This document shows positions 6,300-11,105 of a stretch of DNA of 12,572 nucleotides, one piece after another. The DNA is taken from positions 1-12,572 of the forward strand of contig JAFEAR010000099.1 of the NCBI GenBank assembly GCA_018266335.1, read 5' to 3'. Made by a program: the position numbers and the translations under genes. Origin of the DNA: Bdellovibrionales bacterium. Lineage in GTDB: Bacteria; Bdellovibrionota; UBA2428. Within the stretch, counting starts at the first letter, position 1, and each line of letters begins with the position of its first letter. The notes below the pieces were generated by a model. That model had not been told where the DNA came from. It saw only the letters and a list, made by a program, of their open reading frames with translations, and did not search any database.

Positions 6300-7451
6300 C
6301 TAAACGCTGTCGAAGCCCCAGAAATACAGGGCGGGTAGGCGGGTGCCGGTTAGTTTTTCTACGATGAGTGGCGGTAGATCTTCGAGCTCGCGTGGTTCCC
6401 AGGGGCCCAGGAAAAGCTGCAGCAGGTGGGCGGCATCGTCCGTTTCAAAAAAAATGCCTGAGGGAGCGGCAATTTCGATTTGCCCTTTGGCGCCCACCAG
6501 AATGCGTGTGCCGGTGGGCAGGGTGCCCGAACTTTCTAGCCAACGTGCGAGAGCTTTAACGTCGAGCACCTTGAAGAAGGCCAGTGCGCAGCGTTCTGCG
6601 GGGCCCAGCCAGTGTTCGAGTTCGGCCTGCAGGGGCGAGCGCAAAGGTTGGTGCACGCGCAGAGCCTTTTGCGCGCGTTCGGCGCAGGCGGCGAGCAGCG
6701 GCGCTACGCTCTCGGGCTTGCCGACGAGTTCGTGAACGGTGTCGCGCAGATCGCGCGCTTTGCCCATGAAGGCGTAACCTGCGGGCTGGGCACCCGCAGC
6801 GGCAAGAAACCCGTAGGTGTCCGGAAAAGTCAAAAAGCGATCGTAAATGCTCGAGCTCCGCTCCGGCCCCGTGGCCAACTGATTGTAGAGCGTGCGGGTG
6901 GGGGCCAGGCTAGTGATGGCTTCGACCGATAGTTTTTGCGCGGCGGGTTCGCGCTCAGCCTGCAAACGTTGGCGCAAGATGCGCAGCTCTTCGCCTTCCA
7001 GGTGCCACTGCAATTCGGAGCCCACCACCACGTAGTCCAGGCGCGAGTAGAAATCTGTAAGATCGCTCCACAGTACGGCCAGCACGCAGCCTTCTTCGCG
7101 CGCGCGACGCTCGATTTCGAGTTGGATGCGTTTAGCGTGACCCTGACCCCGATGCGCTTCGTCCGTCACTACCAGACCAATACCCGCGCAGCGGAGGGGC
7201 GTTTTTTGCCCCGGCAATTGAACGTCAAAAACCCGATAGGCGGCATGCGCAATGGCTTGATTCTCAGAAACGAGAACCACGCTGCGTGCGGCGTTGGAAG
7301 GATCGAGCAATAAAGCGAATTCATCTTCGAGCGAAATTTGCGCCGAGAGGCTGGAGCCGCGCGGAAAATTTCGCTCAATAAGTCCACGTCTTGACTCGGT
7401 GAGTTCAGAACTGTCGGCGAGAGTGGTGAGGCGTAAATTATTGCGCTGCAT
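6300..7451 (-). CDS. GNAT-family N-acetyltransferase with a second GNAT-like domain
   Basis: 383 aa from ATG 7451. The N-terminal domain has the acetyl-CoA-binding motif A: a beta strand (CAGIGLVV, about 88-95), then R101-G-Q-G-H-A, then a helix, followed by LAVLWSD and FYSRLDYVVVG (about 124-144), all typical of GNAT folds. The C-terminal ~200 residues contain YAFMGKARDLRDTVHELVG and end LPALYFWGFDSV, which resembles the second, degenerate GNAT and tail region of two-domain enzymes such as the Acetyltransf_9/Eis-like group; that placement is less certain. It transfers an acetyl group from acetyl-CoA to an amine; the substrate is unknown. A GTG at 7460 would add three residues but overlaps the likely -10 element, so ATG is preferred. 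It is divergent from flagellin and monocistronic. Confidence 0.83.
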   Translation of the reverse strand: MQRNNLRLTTLADSSELTESRRGLIERNFPRGSSLSAQISLEDEFALLLDPSNAARSVVLVSENQAIAHAAYRVFDVQLPGQKTPLRCAGIGLVVTDEAHRGQGHAKRIQLEIERRAREEGCVLAVLWSDLTDFYSRLDYVVVGSELQWHLEGEELRILRQRLQAEREPAAQKLSVEAITSLAPTRTLYNQLATGPERSSSIYDRFLTFPDTYGFLAAAGAQPAGYAFMGKARDLRDTVHELVGKPESVAPLLAACAERAQKALRVHQPLRSPLQAELEHWLGPAERCALAFFKVLDVKALARWLESSGTLPTGTRILVGAKGQIEIAAPSGIFFETDDAAHLLQLFLGPWEPRELEDLPPLIVEKLTGTRLPALYFWGFDSV

Positions 7452-7458
7452 TGCGAAC

Positions 7459-7464
7459 ACTATA
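7459..7464 (-). promoter_or_regulatory. Candidate -10 element of the GNAT gene (TATAGT)
   Basis: On the minus strand TATAGT ends 7 bases before ATG 7451, the same geometry as at the HNH gene, and no SD precedes the ATG. This points to transcription starting at or near the start codon. The -35 region has no clear consensus hexamer. Confidence 0.42.
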
Positions 7465-7486
7465 CAAAGTTTTTCAACTCACTGCT

Positions 7487-7513
7487 TAAGTTTTTTACAC
7501 CGCCTACCGAACT
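7487..7513 (+). promoter_or_regulatory. Sigma-28 (FliA)-like flagellin promoter
   Basis: TAAG (7487-7490) and ACCGAACT (7506-7513) are separated by exactly 15 bases, the spacing of the enteric sigma-28 consensus TAAA-N15-GCCGATAA. The -35 is 3 of 4 and the -10 keeps the CCGA core but departs in the last three bases. Position upstream of flagellin, a classical late flagellar gene, supports the call. Transcription would start near 7520, leaving a leader of roughly 150 bases. Confidence 0.5.
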
Positions 7514-7519
7514 TCTCAT

Positions 7520-7668
7520 TAAGCCGCAAATCGGCTGTGACCCTATCTGCCAGGAGGCGGGCGGGGTTGCGGTGCAGATGTTTTGCGGTGGAACAATTAA
7601 CCAGGAGCAGGAAGCTCCGGCGTCCATCACCCGCCAGGGTAGGACGTTAACGTCAGGGAGGACGAGGT
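7520..7668 (+). promoter_or_regulatory. Structured, GGA-rich 5' leader of flagellin mRNA
   Basis: The expected leader carries three inverted repeats. AGCCG-CAAAT-CGGCT (7522-7536) sits at the probable 5' end. GGAGC-AGGAA-GCTCC (7604-7618) has AGGA in its loop. GACGTTAACGTC (7643-7654) is a perfect 12-bp palindrome next to the SD. GGA occurs seven times (starting 7553, 7590, 7604, 7610, 7642, 7657, 7660), the last ones inside the SD AGGGAGG (7655-7661, 7 bases before ATG). GGA in loops and over the SD is the binding pattern of CsrA/RsmA, which represses flagellin translation in Bacillus. The link here is inference. Confidence 0.5.
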
Positions 7669-8502
7669 ATGGGTCTACGCATCAATACCAACGTGGCGTC
7701 AATCAACGCCCAGCGTAACCTTCGCGGATCGAATGCCGATATGCGAAGAGCGATGGAGCGATTGAGTTCCGGCGCGCGGATTAACCGCGCAGGGGACGAT
7801 GCCGCAGGTCTCGCAATCAGTGAGAACCTGAAAGCACAAATTCGCGGTTACCAGATGAACGTTCGTAACAGTGAGGACGGCATCTCGCTCGTGCAAGTCG
7901 CTGAAGGCGGTTTGAACGAAACGAGTTCCATTCTTACGCGTCTGCGGGAATTGGGCATCCAAGCTTCCTCGGATACGATCGGTCAGGACGAACGCGGTTT
8001 CCTCAACATTGAATACCAGAACATGTTGCAGGAAGTGGACCGCATCGCAAACGGTACCGAATTCAACAAAACTAAACTGCTCAACGGCACCGGTAAGATT
8101 TACGACATCCAAGTGGGTATTCGTAACGACCAGAACGTTGACCGGATTACCTTCGACGGCACGCGCGCCAGTGCGACCATCGAATCGCTCGGCCTCAAAG
8201 AAGTGGCCGTGAATGACAAAGCAAAGGCGCAACAGTCTCTCGCCGTGATCGACTCCGCTATTCAGCGGGTCGCCGCCATGCGAGCCGACTTCGGCGCTCT
8301 GCAAAACCGACTCCAGTCGACGATCAACAACTTGGGTATCAGCATCGAGAACTTGAATGCTGCTAACTCTCGTATTCGTGACGCCGACATGGCAGCGGAA
8401 GTGGCCGACATGACTCGTAACAACATCATGTTGACCGCCGGCATCTCCGTCTTGGGCCAAGCGAACAACTCGCAGTCCATGGCGCTGAAGTTGCTAGGTT
8501 GA
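7669..8502 (+). CDS. fliC: Flagellin
   Basis: 277 aa structural subunit that polymerises into the flagellar filament after export by the flagellar type III system. The N-terminal D0/D1 part (about 1-140) starts GLRINTNVASINAQRNL and contains LSSGARINRAGDDAAGLAISENL and TRLRELGIQASSDT, classical Flagellin_N motifs. The C-terminal D1/D0 part (about 190-277) has NRLQSTINNLGISIENLNAANSRIRDADMA (a motif region, residues about 218-247) and ends SMALKLLG. Only a short connector of about 50 residues lies between, so there are no D2/D3 surface domains, as in Bdellovibrio flagellins. Start ATG has a strong SD (AGGGAGG, 7-base gap). Codon use favours abundant tRNAs (CGT, AAC, GAA), fitting high expression. 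It is a single gene flanked by its own promoter and terminator; other flagellin paralogues, common in this group, are not in the window. Confidence 0.96.
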   Translation: MGLRINTNVASINAQRNLRGSNADMRRAMERLSSGARINRAGDDAAGLAISENLKAQIRGYQMNVRNSEDGISLVQVAEGGLNETSSILTRLRELGIQASSDTIGQDERGFLNIEYQNMLQEVDRIANGTEFNKTKLLNGTGKIYDIQVGIRNDQNVDRITFDGTRASATIESLGLKEVAVNDKAKAQQSLAVIDSAIQRVAAMRADFGALQNRLQSTINNLGISIENLNAANSRIRDADMAAEVADMTRNNIMLTAGISVLGQANNSQSMALKLLG

Positions 8503-8606
8503 GAAGTTCTCGGTTAGTTGACGCTGATAGATAGTTGTTAGGTTAGTACTGACGATGCTGTGACAAGGCGCAAAGCGCCCGTGTACCTCGTCATTTCCTG
8601 GGGGGT

Positions 8607-8650
8607 GGCCGGCCCTTCAGCCCTGATCTGGGGGCCGGCCCGTTTGTGTT
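8607..8650 (+). terminator. Intrinsic terminator of flagellin
   Basis: GGCCGGCCC (8607-8615) and GGGCCGGCC (8632-8640) form a perfect 9-bp G/C stem with a 16-base loop, followed by CGTTTGTGTT. It lies about 105 bp after the flagellin stop. A smaller hairpin, GGCGC-AAA-GCGCC (8567-8579), precedes it in the 3' UTR and may protect the RNA. The same stem could also block read-through from the converging lipoprotein gene, though no T-run follows on that side. Confidence 0.8.
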
Positions 8651-8677
8651 GAAAAACGGAACCTAGGAATGTGTTCG

Positions 8678-9889
8678 TTATTTAAGACGCGAAATGCGCG
8701 TCGCGGTCTGGTCGTGGAATTTGGTGAAGGAGCCTCCGGCAAGGATATTGCCATCGCTCTGCAGTGCCAAGCTCGCAACGCTCAGGTCGAAACCCGATCC
8801 GATGGTCGTAAGAAAATCGGCATTGGTTGCGCCCGTAGAATCCAAGCGGATAATGCCGCCGGCCGTCGCGTTCGCGAAGGTCTGAAAATCCCCCGCCACT
8901 AAAATAGATCCATCACTCTCCACCACGATGCTGCGTACCGTTGCGTTGGGTCCGGTAGAAATGTTCGTCATGAAGCTCGTATCGAGCGCGCCCGAGTTCG
9001 TAATCTTCACCAGGCGCGGCACGGTCTGGCCATTGAGCGCCGTAAAGTCGCCGCCCACTAGGTAGCTACCGTCGCTCGCTAGCGCCACGGTGTTGACCCC
9101 GCCGTTGAATCCCGTGCCGATGACGGTGTTGAAGGCCAAATCATCCGAGCCATCGGCATTTAAACGCAGCAAGCGCTTGCGCGTTTGGCCGTGAAAAATA
9201 GTGAAGCTCCCGCCCACCAAGATGTGACCGTTAGATTCCGGCAGCACCGTGTTCACACCCAAATCAAATCCGGTGCCCAGGGTGTTCGCAAAACTAAGGT
9301 CAATGGTGCCGTCGGCACTCAGCTTGGCGAGCCCGCGCGAATTGTTAGCGGCATAGGTACCAAATTCGCCGCCCACCAGCAGATTGCCGCTCGAGTCCAG
9401 AGCAATGCACGCTACGCGGCCATCGAATCCTCGCGGCGAAGTCGTGGCCATAAAACTCGCATCCGGAGTGCCGTCGCTGCCTAGTTTTGCAATTCGCAAA
9501 GAGCCGGTGCCTTTGACCGAGGTAAAGTCGCCGCCGATATAAATGGAGTCGTCGCTCGCAACGGCCACACCAAACACGGAGTCATTGGGGCCGGTGCCCA
9601 GATTCGTAGCGAAGGTGGCGTCCTGGGTGCCGTCGCTCTGCAAGCGAGTGATGTACGGAATGCTTTGCCCCTTAAAACTCGTGATGCGGCCGGCAGCCAG
9701 AATTCCCTTGGTGCCCTGCACGACGAGCCGATCCACACTCCCCACAAAACCCGGCTCCGTGCCGAAGCTCGTATCGAGAATGCCGCTGGCTTTGCCTCCG
9801 CCGCTGCCACTGCCGATGTTGCCGCAGGCAGTGAGCAGCGCGAGGATCGTGAGAGAAGTTACGAGCGGGGCCAAAGAACGCATTTGCAT
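8678..9889 (-). CDS. Delta-60-repeat seven-bladed beta-propeller lipoprotein
   Basis: 403 aa. Signal peptide with lipobox LLTAC (Cys22), then a Gly/Ser spacer (GSGSGGG), so an envelope-anchored domain. Seven tandem units of about 53 residues follow, each with a V-x-x-(V/I)-x-x-x-(S/D)-(D/N)G-x-(I/Y)-L-(V/A)-GG-x-F pattern, then RL-x-x-DG-x-x-D-x-x-F-x-x-x-x-GTGF. This is the delta-60 repeat (TIGR02608 type), frequent in Bdellovibrio and other former delta-proteobacteria. The last unit stops after ISRLK, and its missing DTSFG-containing half is found at the N-terminus (LDTSFGTEPGF), as in a circular propeller closed by strand exchange. Function is unknown; scaffold or ligand binding is plausible. 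Two ATGs (9889, 9883) are possible starts, and neither has an SD. The gene is divergent from the small sigma-54-type gene. Confidence 0.88.
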   Translation of the reverse strand: MQMRSLAPLVTSLTILALLTACGNIGSGSGGGKASGILDTSFGTEPGFVGSVDRLVVQGTKGILAAGRITSFKGQSIPYITRLQSDGTQDATFATNLGTGPNDSVFGVAVASDDSIYIGGDFTSVKGTGSLRIAKLGSDGTPDASFMATTSPRGFDGRVACIALDSSGNLLVGGEFGTYAANNSRGLAKLSADGTIDLSFANTLGTGFDLGVNTVLPESNGHILVGGSFTIFHGQTRKRLLRLNADGSDDLAFNTVIGTGFNGGVNTVALASDGSYLVGGDFTALNGQTVPRLVKITNSGALDTSFMTNISTGPNATVRSIVVESDGSILVAGDFQTFANATAGGIIRLDSTGATNADFLTTIGSGFDLSVASLALQSDGNILAGGSFTKFHDQTATRISRLK

Positions 9890-9928
9890 GCGATCAAGTT
9901 AACGGGTGAGCGCGCAGCGCACAAGATC

Positions 9929-9944
9929 TGGCACGAGTTTCGCT
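9929..9944 (+). promoter_or_regulatory. Near-consensus sigma-54 (RpoN) promoter
   Basis: CTGGCACG with TGGCACG at 9929-9935, then AGTT, then TCGCT at 9940-9944, fits TGGCACG-N4-TTGC(A/T) in all seven -24 bases and four of five -12 bases. The invariant GG and GC are separated by exactly 10 bases. Transcription would start near 9955, about 50 bases upstream of the small ORF. Sigma-54 promoters need an enhancer-binding activator; no clear upstream activator repeat is seen in the 40 bp between this site and the lipoprotein start. Confidence 0.62.
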
Positions 9945-10004
9945 AGGGCCAGGATGCCCCGGAGTCTCGCGACTCAAGAACGAGTACGAAGAAAGGAGGC
10001 TCAC

Positions 10005-10136
10005 ATGAGCTTACTCGAATTTGTACTCATGCTGATAAAGGTGGCGGACGTAGTTAGCAGACTACGCCGCCTTCAAAAATCATACTGGAAAACAACCAGT
10101 ATGACTCGTCGGCAGAGGTCTAAGAAACTTAAGTAA
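10005..10136 (+). CDS. Small basic amphipathic protein (43 aa), function unknown
   Basis: ATG 10005 is preceded by AAAGGAGG (9992-9999) with a 5-base gap, a full match to the anti-SD and the best ribosome site in the window. A sigma-54-like promoter lies upstream. A longer frame from GTG 9906 exists but would start upstream of that promoter. The protein begins MSLLEFVLMLIKVADVV, a hydrophobic, probably amphipathic helix (residues 3-17), followed by a tail with 11 Lys/Arg and no acidic residue (RLRRLQK to KKLK). The pattern (acidic residue at 5, Lys at 12, aliphatic rest) recalls membrane-acting small peptides such as the type I toxin TisB, but this is resemblance of layout, not homology. The coding RNA holds two strong hairpins (10043-10071, 10080-10104), the second being the terminator of the opposite operon. 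It could be a small membrane protein, a toxin-like peptide, or part of a regulatory RNA. Confidence 0.55.
   Translation: MSLLEFVLMLIKVADVVSRLRRLQKSYWKTTSMTRRQRSKKLK
10043..10071. repeat. Strong inverted repeat within the small ORF
   Basis: CGTAGT (10049-10054) pairs with ACTACG (10061-10066) around a 6-base loop, extended by GGCG (10043-10046) and CGCC (10068-10071) across a small internal loop, giving about ten base pairs. It is next to a second hairpin and may be part of a folded transcript on either strand. Confidence 0.6.
10074..10104 (-). terminator. Intrinsic terminator of the UbiB-like/MBL operon
   Basis: On the minus strand TCATACTGG (10104-10096) and CCAGTATGA (10088-10080) form a perfect 9-bp stem with a 7-base loop (TTGTTTT), immediately followed by TTTTT (10079-10075). 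It is 78 bp downstream of the MBL-fold gene stop. It lies inside the coding region of the plus-strand small gene, so the two transcripts overlap in antisense. Confidence 0.85.
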
Positions 10137-10181
10137 GAAAGTGATCCGCAAAGGATTGCGAGACTTTGGGGCGCTCTTTGC

Positions 10182-11105
10182 TCAGCGCAGGTGCAGCGTT
10201 TGCCCGTTCTTTGGGGCAACGAAGCTAGATGCTTCGAGCGATGCGCTCGTCAGGGCGTCGCCCAGCGCGCGCACGGGATCGTCGATGGCTTCGTCGGTCA
10301 GGCGAAAGGTTCCAAAGTGAATGCCCAGGGATTGCTTGGAGCGCAAATCCAAATGCGCCTGCACGGCGTCCTGCGGATTCATGTGTTGCTCCTGCATGAA
10401 CCAGCGCGGCTCGTAGGCGCCAATCGGTAGCAGGCTCAAATCGAAGGCGCCGTAGCGCTCGGCAATTTGCGCAAAGTGCGGGCCGTATCCCGAGTCGCCG
10501 GCAAAGTACACGCGTTGATCTGCGTGTTCCACCACAAAGCTACCCCAGAGCGCACGCATGCGATCGAAGAGTCCGCGGCCGGACCAGTGCTTAGCGGGCG
10601 CAAGGGAAATGCGTGTGCCCTCGGCAACCTGATAACTTTGCCACCAATCGAGTTCCCGCGTGCGCGAGCGTAAATCGAGAGGCAGGTACTCGGTGTTTCC
10701 GAGGGGCGTAAGAATTTGCGCATCAAAACGATCCATCAGCTGCCCGAGCGAATCGAAGTCCATGTGATCGTAGTGATTGTGGCTGAGCAAAATAAAATCG
10801 AGGGCGGGAATTTCGTCGATGCGTAGTCCCGGTGCACGCACTCGGCGCGGCCCGGCCCAGGCCACGGGACTCACGCGCTCGGAAAAAACCGGATCCGTAA
10901 TCCACGTGAGACCCGGCATTTGCACAAGCACCGTGGCGTGATTCACAAAGGTGGCTACAATTTCGCCGGGCGCGACGGACTCGGCCAGTTGGGGCGCAAC
11001 ATTGTCGGGCACGAAGCGCGGCCACGCGGGCAAGTCGCGCTTGGACATTTGCCACTTCAAAACCTCGGCCAAACCCTTGGGGGGCATGGAGTATTCGCGT
11101 TTCAA
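10182..11105 (-). CDS. MBL-fold metallohydrolase, NAPE-PLD/UlaG-like
   Basis: 307 aa from TTG 11105. It has the metallo-beta-lactamase signature LLSHNHYDHMD (H109, H111, D113, H114), a later His in AKHWSGRG (H173), Asp in YFAGDSGYG (D204) and His in GIHFGTF (H263), together enough for a two-metal site. The surrounding motifs (FVNHATVLVQ, ITDPVFSERVSP, LPIGAYEPRWFM, MNPQDAVQAH) match the bacterial branch related to N-acyl-phosphatidylethanolamine phospholipase D (PF12706 type). It may hydrolyse a phosphodiester or lipid-linked bond; substrate not known. The frame is open to TTG 11174, which would put 70 bp inside the upstream gene. I prefer TTG 11105, which overlaps the UbiB-like stop (TTGA) and has GGAG 9 bases upstream; ATG 11087 is the other option. 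It is translationally coupled to that gene. Confidence 0.86.
   Translation of the reverse strand: MKREYSMPPKGLAEVLKWQMSKRDLPAWPRFVPDNVAPQLAESVAPGEIVATFVNHATVLVQMPGLTWITDPVFSERVSPVAWAGPRRVRAPGLRIDEIPALDFILLSHNHYDHMDFDSLGQLMDRFDAQILTPLGNTEYLPLDLRSRTRELDWWQSYQVAEGTRISLAPAKHWSGRGLFDRMRALWGSFVVEHADQRVYFAGDSGYGPHFAQIAERYGAFDLSLLPIGAYEPRWFMQEQHMNPQDAVQAHLDLRSKQSLGIHFGTFRLTDEAIDDPVRALGDALTSASLEASSFVAPKNGQTLHLR

Noticed and set aside
5913..6338. 141-codon plus-strand frame in the non-coding region
   Set aside because: TTG start without an SD, composition unlike the real genes, and it runs antisense into the 3' end of the GNAT gene.
7571..7586. Sigma-54 promoter in the flagellin leader
   Set aside because: GG and GC are 12 rather than 10 bases apart, and the -24 bases do not match.
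7699..8460. 253-codon open frame antisense to flagellin
   Set aside because: It mirrors the flagellin gene in frame shadow, created by strong codon bias on the plus strand; no SD and no recognisable domain.
8567..8579. GGCGC-AAA-GCGCC hairpin as the flagellin terminator
   Set aside because: No T-run follows; the 9-bp stem at 8607-8640 is the better terminator.
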